From: Planctomycetota bacterium
Lineage (GTDB): Bacteria > Planctomycetota > JAPUJT01
Reading direction: 5' to 3'
Assembly: GCA_027296055.1 (NCBI GenBank)
Contig: JAPUJT010000047.1
Span: forward strand, 1-64,000
DNA length: 64,000 nt
The translations under genes were made by a program, and so were the position numbers. This document shows, in pieces, positions 26,196 to 37,146 of this stretch (positions within the stretch are counted from its first letter, which is position 1; every line of letters starts with the position of its first letter). The notes under the pieces are model-generated. The model was not told the DNA's origin. It searched no databases and saw only the letters and a list, made by a program, of their open reading frames with translations.

Positions 26196-28286
26196 ATGTC
26201 CCCTCGCGCCCTGCTAGTCTCCGCGGCTATCTTGTGTCTCTCCCCATCCTTGCCGGCGAGCCAGCCCCAGCAGGCGGACCGCGATCGGCTTCCGGGGGGC
26301 AAGAACTTTCACCTCGAGGATCCCGAAGTCCGTCACGGGATCTCGAGGGCCCTGGCCCTGGCCGCCGAGGGGGACTGGGCGAGCTCGGTCGATCTGCTGC
26401 AGAAGATCATCGAGCAATCCGAATCATCCCTCGTCTCCACGGATGGCAGACTCTTTCGCCCCTCTCGAGCCACGTGTCATGATCTGATCGCGCGGTTTCC
26501 CGCGGAGGGTCTACGGGCATATCGCGACGCCACCGACCCGAAGGCGGGTCCGCTCTTCGAGACAGCGGAGGCGGCCCCGGACAAGCTCCAAGAGGTGGCG
26601 GAACGCTTCCTCTGCTCCTCGTTCGGCGATGACGCGCTCGAGCGGGCGGGGGACATCTACCTGGATCGCAACGACCCGGACCGCGCCCTGTCTGCCTGGC
26701 GAACGCTCTGCTTCCGCTACCCGCTCGACACGAACGTCGATCGCACCCATCTGCTCGTGAAGATGTCGTTCGCCGCTTCAAGGATCGGCCGCCGCGCCGA
26801 CGCGAGCGAATGGCTGGACGAGGCTGCCCGGATCGCCGGGGATCGCCCCATCCGGATCGGGGGGGAGCAGGTTCGCCTCGGGGAGCTCCGATCACGATGG
26901 CTGCCGCAGAGGCCCGCGGGGACCGCCCGCGCCGAGGTCCCGGTCGAATGGATGACCTGGGGCGGCGACGCGTCTCGCAGCCGGCTCTCGCCGGGAATCG
27001 AGGGAGCGCTGGACTCCGTCCCCAGCTGGGAAATTCGACTGGAGGAGAGCTTCGAACCCAACCGGCGGATCACGGGGCTCGAGTTCACCGGCGTTCCTTA
27101 CTCACGCCACCTGCCAATGAGCTCGGTGGCCATCTCGGCGGGGACGATCGTCTGGCGGAGGGGGGCCACCCTGATGGCCGCGGACCTCGGCACAGGTGAG
27201 GAGGCGTGGACCGGTTCCTGGCCCGAGAGGAGACCACGGTCGCTCGCAGGCCCCCCGAAAGTCCGCCAGACTCGGCGCTGGATGGCGTACGTAGACCATG
27301 CGAGCCACGGCATCACGATCGCGGGCGGGAAGGTCTACGTCCTCGAGAACGGCGGCATTCCCACTCCACCGATCGCGCGGTTCTACAGGCTGTCGGACGC
27401 CAGCGCTCCGTTCCATCTCGTGGCCTACGACCTGTGGGACGGGAGGAGGCTCTGGTCGGCCAGACTCGCGGACGTCGATTTCCTGTCCACGCCGGCATCC
27501 TGGAAGGGTCGCCTTTACGTGCCCGCCGAGAGGGGGGGAGCGCGGTATGTCGCCTGCTTCGACGGCCGGACGGGCAAGGTTCTGTGGAAGACCTACGTAT
27601 CCGGCATCGCGCGATCCTGGGGCTTCCAGCCGGGTGTCCCCGTTGCCGTCGAAGATGGTCTTGTCTACCACCTCGGGGGGATGGGAATCGTCAGTGCGCT
27701 CGATGCCATCGACGGAAGCGTCCAGTGGGCCCACCGGTACAGGAGGCATACCCTGAGAATCGCCCAGCATTACCTGATCCGGCTTGAAGGGAACGAGTTT
27801 TCTGCTCGGATCGGACGCCGCAACGGACCTGATTACTCTCGCAACTGGGCCCCCGCCCCGCCCATCGTTCACGCCGGGCGAATCCTCCTGGCTCCATCGG
27901 ACACGAATCTTCTGCTCTGCTTGAACGCCAGAACGGGTGAGCTTCTCTGGCAGGGTGACAAGGACCGGTCGGGGCAATACCTCCTGGGGGTTACGGCCGG
28001 CCTCGTTATAGTCGGAGGGAAGAGCGTGCTGGCCTATGAGCTCGACACGGGACGTCGCATCTGGAGCTATCGTGGAGAAGATGAGTGGACGGGTAGGGGG
28101 ATCGCGTCGGCCGAACATGTATACCTGCCCGGAAGAAAGAAAGTGGTCCGTCTGGTAGCACGGAGCGGCCGGCGAGACAGGGAATACCCGATGCATTACA
28201 AGGAAATGGGGAACCTGACGATCGTCCCTGGAACTCTTCTCGCCACGCGCCCGGATCGCTTGGTCGCCTACAACGTGGGGCCATGA
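26196..28286 (+). CDS. Secreted PQQ-like beta-propeller protein (copy 1)
   Basis: 696 residues, starting 7 bases after the zinc-ribbon stop. Signal peptide MSPRALLVSAAILCLSPSLPAS. Residues about 40-240 are helical, TPR-like (ISRALALAAEGDWASSVDLLQKIIEQ, LDRNDPDRALSAWRTLCFRYP). From about residue 245 to the end there are propeller blades with the PQQ-type pattern, for example LYVPAERGGARYVACFDGRTGKVLWKTYV and LLLCLNARTGELLWQGDKD. Such propellers act as scaffolds (BamB-like) or bind ligands; a PQQ cofactor site is not evident. It shares its architecture with the gene at 29461, and its stop overlaps the toroid gene start (ATGA). Confidence 0.85.
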   Translation: MSPRALLVSAAILCLSPSLPASQPQQADRDRLPGGKNFHLEDPEVRHGISRALALAAEGDWASSVDLLQKIIEQSESSLVSTDGRLFRPSRATCHDLIARFPAEGLRAYRDATDPKAGPLFETAEAAPDKLQEVAERFLCSSFGDDALERAGDIYLDRNDPDRALSAWRTLCFRYPLDTNVDRTHLLVKMSFAASRIGRRADASEWLDEAARIAGDRPIRIGGEQVRLGELRSRWLPQRPAGTARAEVPVEWMTWGGDASRSRLSPGIEGALDSVPSWEIRLEESFEPNRRITGLEFTGVPYSRHLPMSSVAISAGTIVWRRGATLMAADLGTGEEAWTGSWPERRPRSLAGPPKVRQTRRWMAYVDHASHGITIAGGKVYVLENGGIPTPPIARFYRLSDASAPFHLVAYDLWDGRRLWSARLADVDFLSTPASWKGRLYVPAERGGARYVACFDGRTGKVLWKTYVSGIARSWGFQPGVPVAVEDGLVYHLGGMGIVSALDAIDGSVQWAHRYRRHTLRIAQHYLIRLEGNEFSARIGRRNGPDYSRNWAPAPPIVHAGRILLAPSDTNLLLCLNARTGELLWQGDKDRSGQYLLGVTAGLVIVGGKSVLAYELDTGRRIWSYRGEDEWTGRGIASAEHVYLPGRKKVVRLVARSGRRDREYPMHYKEMGNLTIVPGTLLATRPDRLVAYNVGP

Positions 28287-29314
28287 AGAAGAACGTACTT
28301 CTCTTCGCGCCGATCGGGATCATGGCGGTGTTCGTCTGCGCCATGGCGCAGGACGTTCCGTCCCGTCCTGCAGGGGTAACCACGGAGTCCGAGCGAGCCG
28401 TGGCGCGGGGGATCGAATTCCTTGCCAACGCCCAGGCGAAGGACGGCTCCTGGCGGAACATGGGGGGGCGCGGCAGCTACCCGACAGCGATGACCTCTCT
28501 CGCCGGGCTCGCCCTGATCTCGGCCGGCAACACCCCCACCCGTGGGAAGTACGCCCTGCATCTTCGTAGGGGCATCGGTTTCATCCTGGGCTCCTCCCAA
28601 CGAAACGGCTTGATCACTGATTTCCAGTCGGAGGCCCGCCCGATGTACGGGCATGGATTCTCGATGCTCTTTCTCAGCCAGGTCTACGGGATGGAGGAGG
28701 ACCGACAACGCCGCGATGAGATCCGGAAGGTCCTCCGCCGCGGCGTGGAGCTCATCGCCAGGTCGCAGAGCGCACAAGGAGGATGGAACTACACCCCCGA
28801 CTCGGGCGGGGATGAGGGATCCGTCACGATCATGCAGGTCCAGGGGCTGCGCGGATGCCGCAATGTCGGGATCAAGGTTCCCAAGGAGGTCATCGACGGT
28901 GCGATCCGATACATCGAGAATTCGACCACCTCGGATGGTGGCATCTCCTATCGCGTCGGCCAGGGTGGGAGCCGGCCGTCGCTTGCCGCCCCCGCGGCAG
29001 CGTGTCTCTACAACGCGGGAAAGTACGACAGCCCGCTGGCGGAAAGGATCCTGAAATACTGCGACTCCCACCTCTCGGCCGACGGGCCGAGGGGCCACTA
29101 CTACTACACGCAACTCTACCTGGCCCAGGCTTACTATCAGGCCGGAGGAGAGCGATGGGAGAAGTACTACCCGGAAATCCAGAAGCGGCTCCTCAACAGC
29201 CAGAGGGATGACGGTTCCTGGCAAGGCGACAACGTCGGCACGACCTATGGCACGGCGATCGCTATCATCATCCTTCAGCTCCCCTACAAGAATCTTCCCA
29301 TTTGCCAGCGTTGA
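28283..29314 (+). CDS. Secreted prenyltransferase/squalene-oxidase-repeat toroid protein (copy 1)
   Basis: 343 residues with a signal peptide (NVLLFAPIGIMAVFVCAMAQ). It has several QW-like turns of an alpha/alpha toroid: NAQAKDGSWRN, SQSAQGGWNYTP, TTSDGGISYRVG and NSQRDDGSWQG. These repeats make the barrel of squalene-hopene cyclases, prenyltransferases and complement-like proteins, but the DxDD catalytic motif of cyclases is absent and the protein is half their length. It is therefore more likely a binding or scaffolding barrel. It is translationally coupled to the PQQ protein and closely resembles the protein at 31862-32881, with the same C-terminal LPYKNLPICQR. Confidence 0.85.
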   Translation: MKKNVLLFAPIGIMAVFVCAMAQDVPSRPAGVTTESERAVARGIEFLANAQAKDGSWRNMGGRGSYPTAMTSLAGLALISAGNTPTRGKYALHLRRGIGFILGSSQRNGLITDFQSEARPMYGHGFSMLFLSQVYGMEEDRQRRDEIRKVLRRGVELIARSQSAQGGWNYTPDSGGDEGSVTIMQVQGLRGCRNVGIKVPKEVIDGAIRYIENSTTSDGGISYRVGQGGSRPSLAAPAAACLYNAGKYDSPLAERILKYCDSHLSADGPRGHYYYTQLYLAQAYYQAGGERWEKYYPEIQKRLLNSQRDDGSWQGDNVGTTYGTAIAIIILQLPYKNLPICQR

Positions 29315-29405
29315 GCAGCCGTGGAGGCGAGATTGCGCCCCTTTCCCCGTGCAGGTATGATTGAAGTGCATTGGGAGTCACTCAAATCTGGGACTGGAAT
29401 TTTTT

Positions 29406-29433
29406 GGCGGCCGCTCGGCCGCTTCTCGTTTTT
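29406..29433 (+). terminator. Short GC hairpin with T-run inside the PQQ/toroid block
   Basis: GCGGCC-GCTC-GGCCGC at 29407-29422 followed by TTCTCGTTTTT. It lies in the 146-base gap between the first toroid gene and the second PQQ gene, 28 bases before that gene's ATG. It could attenuate read-through from the first cassette, with the second cassette having its own promoter upstream of it. Confidence 0.45.
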
Positions 29434-29460
29434 CCCGTCCCGCGGGATTGAGGTAACGGG

Positions 29461-31860
29461 ATGCCCGCGGTCTCCCTGATCCTTCCTGTTCTTCTCGGCT
29501 TTCTCGCCATCTCCACACCCATCCCCCATCAAGAGGATGACTCTCCCTATCGGGGGGGCGCCTTTCTGGAGGAAGACCGCGAGATCGCCAAGTGGGTGAG
29601 CAAGGCGCTCGAGTACAAGGAGGCCGGCCAGTGGTCCAAGAGCGTCGAGATCTTCCAGCGTGTGATCGAGGAGGGCGAGGACGCGGTGGTCTCGAGTGAC
29701 GGGCGGCTCTACCAGTCCGTTCGGGCGCACTGTCACAAGCTGATCGCGTCGTCTCTCGAGGAAGGACCGGATCTCGTCGCTGCCTATCGGCTGGCCACCG
29801 ACGTGCAGGCGAGACGTCTCTTCGAGGAGGCATCCGCCCAGCGCAACCCGGAGGCCTTGATGAAGATGGCCTCCAGATACTTCTGCTCGACCGTCGGGGA
29901 CGACGCCCTGGAGATGGCCGGGGATCTCTTCCTCGATCGCCGGGATTACGCACGGGCTCTCCGCACATGGATGCGGCTCTTCCGTATCAAGGCGATCCCC
30001 GGGAGGGACAACCCGAACGAGAGCGCCCCACGCGCCGGGAACGAAGATGGCACGGACCTCGTCCTCGACCACCTCTACCCATCGGACTCCGATGTCGATC
30101 CGATCTATGTCCTGGCGAAAATGGCCTTCTCCGCGAGCCGTCTGGGCCGCGATGAGGCGGCGGAGACTTACGTAAGATTCATCATCAAACTGACCGGAGA
30201 GAAACCTCTCCTGATCGGCGGAGAGAAGATCTCCCCGGAGGCCCTGCGGGATCGTTTGCTCATGGGAGAGGACAGGACGTCGAGCGGGAACCCGAAGGAA
30301 TGGCCTACCCTGGGAGGAAACGCAGCGCACAACAAGACGCCTCCGTCCATCCGTGAGCGAATCACCGCGAAGCCTCGCTGGAGTCTTCCGCTGACCCGAC
30401 GGGAGGTTCTGACCCCCTCGAACAACAGACCGACCTACATACAATATGAAGGCTTCAAGAGGATACCGCCCACGACCATCGTCATTTCGAACGGGATTGT
30501 CGTGACCCGGGCTCCGGAGAAACTGACAGCCGTCGACCTCTGGAGCGGAAAGCGGAAGTGGTACGACGACGTGGAGCGAGGCGGAGACGCCGCGCGGAGC
30601 TTGACGGGGCAGGCCAACCCCACCGACGATGGCTACTCGGCCTACGGCCGATCCGCGATGACGATTGCCTACGGTCGGGTCTACATCGTGGAGGGTCCCC
30701 CTCCACCCATGCCCAACCCCAACAACTGGATGGGATTTCGACCGCAAAACCTGCCCACCGGAGAGAGCGTCATGGCGGCCTATCACCTCGAGGATGGCTC
30801 GGTCGCCTGGAAGAAGGAAGGGGAAGGTTTCTATTTCGCCGCTCCGCCGACCGCCTGGGAGGGACGGCTCTACGTCCCTGTGGAAAAGCAGGGCCAGCTC
30901 CTTGTCGTTGCCATGGACCCACAGAATGGGGAATTCCTCTGGCAGACCTTCATCTGTGGCAGTCCTGGAAATCAGCGCGTTCAGGCCTTCACGCCGGTGA
31001 CGGTCGACGGCGGTCTCGTCTACGTCCTCAGCAGCTCGGGCGCGGTGGCGGCGGTGGACGCGGTCGATGGCGCGCTAGAATGGGTAGTCCGGTACAAACG
31101 CTCCGCCAAGAATGGAATGGGGGCCATGATGCGTGTCCAGGGGGGGCGAGTCCGCCTCCGTAACAGGGGCGGCAGACAATGGGTCGGGGTAGCAGGATTG
31201 TCCCTGACGGACGCGACTCGCCTCTGGATCCCCACCCCGCCGGTGGCGAGGAACGGTCGGGTCATCGTGAGCCCCTGCGATTCGGAGCACCTACTCTGCC
31301 TCGATGGGAGGACCGGAGACCTGTTGTGGAGACGCGAGAAGGAGAAGAGATGCTCGTACCTCCTCGGCGTCACATCGGACCGGGTGGTCGTCGGGGGCAA
31401 CTGGATATACGCCTACGACCTCTCCACGGGTAAGCTGAAGTGGCTGAGCGATCTGAGAGAGGAATATCATGGTCGGGGAGTCGCTTCCGAAAAGTTCGTT
31501 TACGTGCCGCTGAAGAGCAAGGTCATCCGGATCGAACTGGGCGGAGGGAAGCGAGAGGTGGACTACGACCTCGTCCATCTGAACGCGGCTGGCAACCGAG
31601 AAGACCCGGGCGAGATAGGAAACCTCATCCTCGTGGAAGGCACCTTGCTCGCCGCGGACACGGACTTCATTCACGCCTTCACTATCGACGAGCCGGTCGG
31701 GTCGCCTCGCGGCAGGCCGGTCGGGGCGCCTCGCGGCAGGCCGTTCGAGAAAGCTCCCGCCATAGAGGAGAAGAGGGAGAAGGAGGAGAAGCCCTCGGAG
31801 GAAGAATCGAAGGTCGAAGAGGAAAAGAGTGACGCTCCGCTAGATAAGGAACGATTCTGA
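29461..31860 (+). CDS. Secreted PQQ-like beta-propeller protein (copy 2)
   Basis: 799 residues; ATG 29461 follows GAGGTAA. Signal peptide MPAVSLILPVLLGFLAIST. The layout is that of the gene at 26196: a helical TPR-like N-terminus (ISKWV-type repeats, SVEIFQRVIEEGEDAVVSSDGRLYQSVRAHCHKLIASSLEEG) and then propeller blades (YVPVEKQGQLLVVAMDPQNGEFLWQTF, HLLCLDGRTGDLLWRREKEKRCSYLLGVTSD). Extra features are an insert of about 20 residues near the middle and a C-terminal tail with tandem G(S/A)PRGRPV units and a Lys/Glu-rich end. It is followed one base later by the second toroid gene. Confidence 0.85.
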   Translation: MPAVSLILPVLLGFLAISTPIPHQEDDSPYRGGAFLEEDREIAKWVSKALEYKEAGQWSKSVEIFQRVIEEGEDAVVSSDGRLYQSVRAHCHKLIASSLEEGPDLVAAYRLATDVQARRLFEEASAQRNPEALMKMASRYFCSTVGDDALEMAGDLFLDRRDYARALRTWMRLFRIKAIPGRDNPNESAPRAGNEDGTDLVLDHLYPSDSDVDPIYVLAKMAFSASRLGRDEAAETYVRFIIKLTGEKPLLIGGEKISPEALRDRLLMGEDRTSSGNPKEWPTLGGNAAHNKTPPSIRERITAKPRWSLPLTRREVLTPSNNRPTYIQYEGFKRIPPTTIVISNGIVVTRAPEKLTAVDLWSGKRKWYDDVERGGDAARSLTGQANPTDDGYSAYGRSAMTIAYGRVYIVEGPPPPMPNPNNWMGFRPQNLPTGESVMAAYHLEDGSVAWKKEGEGFYFAAPPTAWEGRLYVPVEKQGQLLVVAMDPQNGEFLWQTFICGSPGNQRVQAFTPVTVDGGLVYVLSSSGAVAAVDAVDGALEWVVRYKRSAKNGMGAMMRVQGGRVRLRNRGGRQWVGVAGLSLTDATRLWIPTPPVARNGRVIVSPCDSEHLLCLDGRTGDLLWRREKEKRCSYLLGVTSDRVVVGGNWIYAYDLSTGKLKWLSDLREEYHGRGVASEKFVYVPLKSKVIRIELGGGKREVDYDLVHLNAAGNREDPGEIGNLILVEGTLLAADTDFIHAFTIDEPVGSPRGRPVGAPRGRPFEKAPAIEEKREKEEKPSEEESKVEEEKSDAPLDKERF

Positions 31861-31861
31861 C

Positions 31862-32881
31862 ATGAGGACCACCCTGATCATTCTGGTTCTTGGCGGCCTG
31901 CTCGGGGCAGACGATATCCCGGCGCGTCCGCCGGGCGTCAATACCGCCGCCGAGAAGGCGATCCGAGACGGCCTCGAGTATCTCGCCAAGTCGCAGGCGA
32001 AGGATGGATCCTGGCGCAATCAGGGATCCTGGGGATCGTATCCGACCGCGATGACCGCCCTGGCCGGGCTCGCTTTCGTCGCCGACGGGAACACGCCCAC
32101 GCGCGGGAAGTACGCTCTCCAGTTGCGAAAGGCGGTGGATTTCACCCTGATGTCGGCGCGCAGAAACGGATTGATCACAGATCCCCAGGAGGAATCGAGG
32201 TCGATGTACGGCCACGGGTTCTCGATGCTCTTCCTGGCTCAGGTCCTCGGGATGGAGGAAGACACCGAGCGGCGGAACGAGATCCAGAAGGTGCTCAGCT
32301 CCGCCGTTCACCTCACCGCCCGCTCGCAGAGCACGGCGGGGGGCTGGCTCTATACACCGGACATGGGCGGGGACGAGGGTTCGGTCACGGTCACCCAGAT
32401 CCAGGCGCTGCGAGCCTGCCGCAACGTGGGCGTCAAGGTCCCCAAGGCAACGATCGATCGGGCCGTCAAGTACATCGAGAAGTCGGCCAACCCGGACGGC
32501 GGCATCTCGTACCGGGCCGGGATGAGCGGGAGCCGGCCCCCTATCACCGCGGCGGCCGTCGCGACCCTGTACAACGCCGGCGCCTACGACAGCCCCGTGG
32601 CGAAGAAGGCCCTGGCGTATTGCGACAAGAACATTTCCGTCAGCGGCGCGGGGGCGAGCGGTCACTACTATTACACGCACCTCTACCTGGCCCAGGCCTA
32701 CTACCAGGCGGGAGGGAAGCGTTGGGACGATTACTACCCGGCGATCCGTGATTGGATGATCAAAGCCCAGCAGAATGGGGGGGCCTGGATGGGGGATGGG
32801 GTAGGTACCACGTACGGGACTTCGATTGCCCTGATCATCCTCCAACTTCCCTACAAGAACCTCCCGATCTGCCAGCGATGA
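31862..32881 (+). CDS. Secreted prenyltransferase/squalene-oxidase-repeat toroid protein (copy 2)
   Basis: 339 residues, strongly similar to the protein at 28283-29314 across its length: same signal peptide position, YPTAMT(A/S)LAGLA, NTPTRGKYAL, YGHGFSMLFL, GGDEGSVT and the C-terminal YKNLPICQR. QW-like turns include SQAKDGSWRN, STAGGWLYTP, NPDGGISYRAG and QQNGGAWMG. No cyclase DxDD motif. It is exported and probably forms the same barrel. Only one base separates it from the second PQQ gene. The MoxR gene follows after 72 bases, which may hold a new promoter or simply a leader. Confidence 0.85.
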   Translation: MRTTLIILVLGGLLGADDIPARPPGVNTAAEKAIRDGLEYLAKSQAKDGSWRNQGSWGSYPTAMTALAGLAFVADGNTPTRGKYALQLRKAVDFTLMSARRNGLITDPQEESRSMYGHGFSMLFLAQVLGMEEDTERRNEIQKVLSSAVHLTARSQSTAGGWLYTPDMGGDEGSVTVTQIQALRACRNVGVKVPKATIDRAVKYIEKSANPDGGISYRAGMSGSRPPITAAAVATLYNAGAYDSPVAKKALAYCDKNISVSGAGASGHYYYTHLYLAQAYYQAGGKRWDDYYPAIRDWMIKAQQNGGAWMGDGVGTTYGTSIALIILQLPYKNLPICQR

Positions 32882-32953
32882 CTGGATCGGGGAACCGAAC
32901 GTTGCCTGCGCGGAGGCAGTACGCGTGGTCGGCGTCACCAGGAAGGAGCCCGG

Positions 32954-34027
<1,074 letters not shown>

Positions 34028-34909
34028 GGTCCTCTCCCGGATCTCGAGGCTGGATCTCAAGGCGCGCCTGATCGTCGAGGGGTTCATCTCCGGCCTCCAC
34101 AAGAGCCCCTTTCACGGCTTCTCGGTGGAGTTCGCCGAGCACAGGGAGTACGTGCCCGGGGATGACATCCGCCACATCGACTGGAAGGTCTACGCGAAGG
34201 CGGATCGGTTCTACATCAAGCGGTACGAGGAGGAGACAAACCTCAAGAGCTACATCCTGCTCGATAGCAGCGAATCTATGCGGTACTCCTCGAACGGGAT
34301 GTCCAAGTACGAGTACGGCTGCCACATCGCCGCTGCCCTCACGTTTCTCCTCACTCGACAGCAGGACGCCGTCGGCCTCGTTCTCTTCGACAACGAGATC
34401 CGGAAGCTGATCCCTCCCAGTTCCCATCCATCGATGCTGAAAAACCTCATCGACGCGGTCGATGCCGTCGCGCCGGGCAAGAAGACTCGTGTCGCCCCTG
34501 TCTTCCACCGGCTCGCGGAAGAGATCAAGCGCAGGGGGATGATCATCCTGATCTCGGATCTCTTCGTGCCGGTTCCCGAGTTGCTCAAGGGACTTCAGCA
34601 TTTCAAGCATCGGCGCCACGATGTCCTCCTCTTTCATGTGATGGATCCGATGGAGGTCAATTTTGATTTCAAGGAGAACACCCTCTTCAAGGGAATGGAG
34701 GGATACCCGGATCTCCTCGCCGAGCCACGCTCCCTCCGGAAGGCGTACCGGTCCGCCGTGCAGAGGTTCATCACGGACGTGCGGCGCGGCTCGACCGCTT
34801 TCCGGATCGACTACAACCTGATCCAGACCTCGGAATCGCTCGGGACGGCCCTCTCTTCCTACCTGGCAAGTCGGAACCGAGGGCGAAGGGGCAACTGAGA
34901 GAGACATCC

Positions 34910-37102
34910 ATGTTCGGTATCTCGTTCCTCAATCCTGGCCTGCTGATCGGCTCCTTGCTCGTCGCGGCGCCGATCCTGATCCACCTCCTCAACCGGAGGC
35001 GATTCCGGATCGTGGACTGGGCGGCGATGGAATTCCTGCTGGAGGCCGACCTGAGGAACCGAAGGCGCATTCGCCTCGAGCACCTCATCCTCCTGCTGCT
35101 CCGATGCGCACTGATCGTCCTGATCGTCCTTCTCGTGAGTCGCCCGGCGCTCCAGGGGGGCTCCTCCCTTCCGTTCGTCGGGGCTCTGGAGAAGGAGGCG
35201 CGGATCCTCGTGCTCGACGATTCGATGAGCATGAGCCACAAGCCGGACGATCTCTCCGCCTTCGAGCGCGCCAAGGAAGGACTGAAGGCCCACCTCGAAG
35301 TTCTCCGGCAGGAGCGACCGAGAGATCCGGTCACGATCATCCGAGCTTCGAAGCCCGAGGTCCCGCTGTGGACGGGAGAGTACCCAAGGGAGGCGAAGCT
35401 CGCCGAGCTAGGTCAGCGGCTCGCGCAACTCGAGGTGACCGACGGATCGCTCTCCCTCGGGGCGGCGCTCGATTCGATCCTGGAGGCGATTCCGGAAGAG
35501 GAGAGAGAGCTTTCTCGATCGATCACCATCATAACCGATCTGAGACGAGTCGATTTCTTCGACGAGACGGGGCGGCCGGACGCCGCGGTGCAGGATGCGT
35601 TTGCCGCCTTCGAGAATTTGCCGGTCAGCTTCTTCATCGCAGACGTCGGACACTCGGACGAAAGGAATGTCGCGGTCACCGAGCTCGTATCGATGGATCC
35701 GCATACGATTGCAGGGATCCCGGCGCAGCTGCAGGCCAAGGTCACGAACTTCGGAACGGACCCCACGGACGACATCTCTCTCTCCTTCACCGTGGGCGAT
35801 GCATCCCCTCCCCCTTACCCCGTCGGCAAGCTCGGTCCCGGTGAGTCGAAGGTGGTCCCGTTCCCGTACACCTTCGCCGAGGCCGGATCTTCGATCGTCC
35901 GCGCGGAGATCGGGGCCGATCCCCTCGAGGCGGACAATCACCGACTCTTTGCTCTCGAGGTCCGTGAGCATCTCGAAGTCATCGTGGTCGATGGCGAGCC
36001 CGCAGCCGATCGGGGAGAAGATGAAGTCTATTTTCTCATGCAGGCCCTCGCTCCGGCGGGCGACATACTATCGGGTGTCAATCCGCGCGCGATCATCGAG
36101 CGCGTCCTGGGAGAGGAGCGGCTCGAATTCGCCGACGTCGTCATTCTGGCGAACGTCTACGCCCTGCCCGAAAAGACGCGAGACCGGCTCGAGGATTTCA
36201 CGCGGTCCGGGGGGGGGCTCGTGATCTTCCTGGGCGACCAGTGCGATCCTCAGCTCTACAATCGACACCTCTACCGGGACGGCGAGGGGCTCCTCCCCGT
36301 CTCGATCGGCGATATCCGGGAAGAGGACGCGCGGTTCTCCGGGGAAGCTCTCGGTCACCCGATCTTCGAGGGTTTCGCGGGGACTAACATCTCGCTGCTC
36401 GGACGGGTTCGCGTCCGGAAGACGGTGCTCGCCACGTCGCCCCCATCGGGAGACGGTCGCGTCATCCTCGCCTACGACGATCCGGAGCGGACCCCTGCGG
36501 TGATCGAGATGCCGTTCGGTCTGGGAAGAGTGATCCTCTTCATGACAGCCTGTGACCGGGAATGGTCAGCGTGGCCGACCGACCCGTCGTACCCTCTCAC
36601 GATGCTGAAGATGATCGATTATGTGGCCCGCACACCCGGGACGGCCAGAAATCTCCGGCCGGGGAGCCCGATCGAGCTCCCCCTCGACCCGACGAAAGCG
36701 GAGCCGGAGGCGATGCTCCGCACGCCTGGCTATCCCGACGAGGAGCCGGTCCTGGTGAGGGCGACACCTCGCTCGGACGGGGAGTCGCTGTGGTTTGCCT
36801 GGAGAGAGACGCGGCGCGCCGGCCCGTATCGATTGATCCAGAGGACCCGGGGCGGAGGAGAGGCTGACCAGTGGTTCGCGGTGAACCCCGCCCCACGTGA
36901 GGGAGACCTCCGAAGGATCGAGGAGGCGGAGGTCTTGACGTTGGTCCCGACGGCTAAGATCGCCTTCGTGAGAGACCTGAGCACGCTGGGCTCGGAGCGG
37001 GGGGAGGGGGATGCGGAACTGTGGAAGGTCATCGCCATCGCCATGGGGATCCTGCTCTTCATCGAGCTGTTCCTTGCCTGGCGATTCAGCCACCACGAGT
37101 GA
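34910..37102 (+). CDS. BatA-like membrane protein with VWA domain
   Basis: 730 residues. The N-terminus, MFGISFLNPGLLIGSLLVAAPILIHLLNRRRFRIVDWAAMEFLLEADLRNRRRIRLEHLILLLLRCALI, is the BatA/aerotolerance-regulator two-helix anchor. A VWA-like domain follows with LDDSMSM (DxSxS), then a region of about 300 residues containing EHLEVIVVDGEPA and ILANVYALPEKTRDRLEDF, which resembles the amidotransferase-like fold seen in large BatA proteins. A last helix (IAIAMGILLFIELFLAWRF) gives a cytoplasmic C-terminus. The metal site should face the periplasm. It is more than twice the size of classical BatA. Confidence 0.9.
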   Translation: MFGISFLNPGLLIGSLLVAAPILIHLLNRRRFRIVDWAAMEFLLEADLRNRRRIRLEHLILLLLRCALIVLIVLLVSRPALQGGSSLPFVGALEKEARILVLDDSMSMSHKPDDLSAFERAKEGLKAHLEVLRQERPRDPVTIIRASKPEVPLWTGEYPREAKLAELGQRLAQLEVTDGSLSLGAALDSILEAIPEEERELSRSITIITDLRRVDFFDETGRPDAAVQDAFAAFENLPVSFFIADVGHSDERNVAVTELVSMDPHTIAGIPAQLQAKVTNFGTDPTDDISLSFTVGDASPPPYPVGKLGPGESKVVPFPYTFAEAGSSIVRAEIGADPLEADNHRLFALEVREHLEVIVVDGEPAADRGEDEVYFLMQALAPAGDILSGVNPRAIIERVLGEERLEFADVVILANVYALPEKTRDRLEDFTRSGGGLVIFLGDQCDPQLYNRHLYRDGEGLLPVSIGDIREEDARFSGEALGHPIFEGFAGTNISLLGRVRVRKTVLATSPPSGDGRVILAYDDPERTPAVIEMPFGLGRVILFMTACDREWSAWPTDPSYPLTMLKMIDYVARTPGTARNLRPGSPIELPLDPTKAEPEAMLRTPGYPDEEPVLVRATPRSDGESLWFAWRETRRAGPYRLIQRTRGGGEADQWFAVNPAPREGDLRRIEEAEVLTLVPTAKIAFVRDLSTLGSERGEGDAELWKVIAIAMGILLFIELFLAWRFSHHE

Positions 37103-37146
37103 TTCCGAACGCCGTCCGGAAGGAGAACATGAGAGGATGTCATGGG

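Noticed and set aside
28283-32881. Terpene or hopanoid cyclase genes
   Set aside because: Only QW-like toroid turns are present; the proteins are about half-length, exported, and lack a DxDD motif or any isoprenoid gene nearby.
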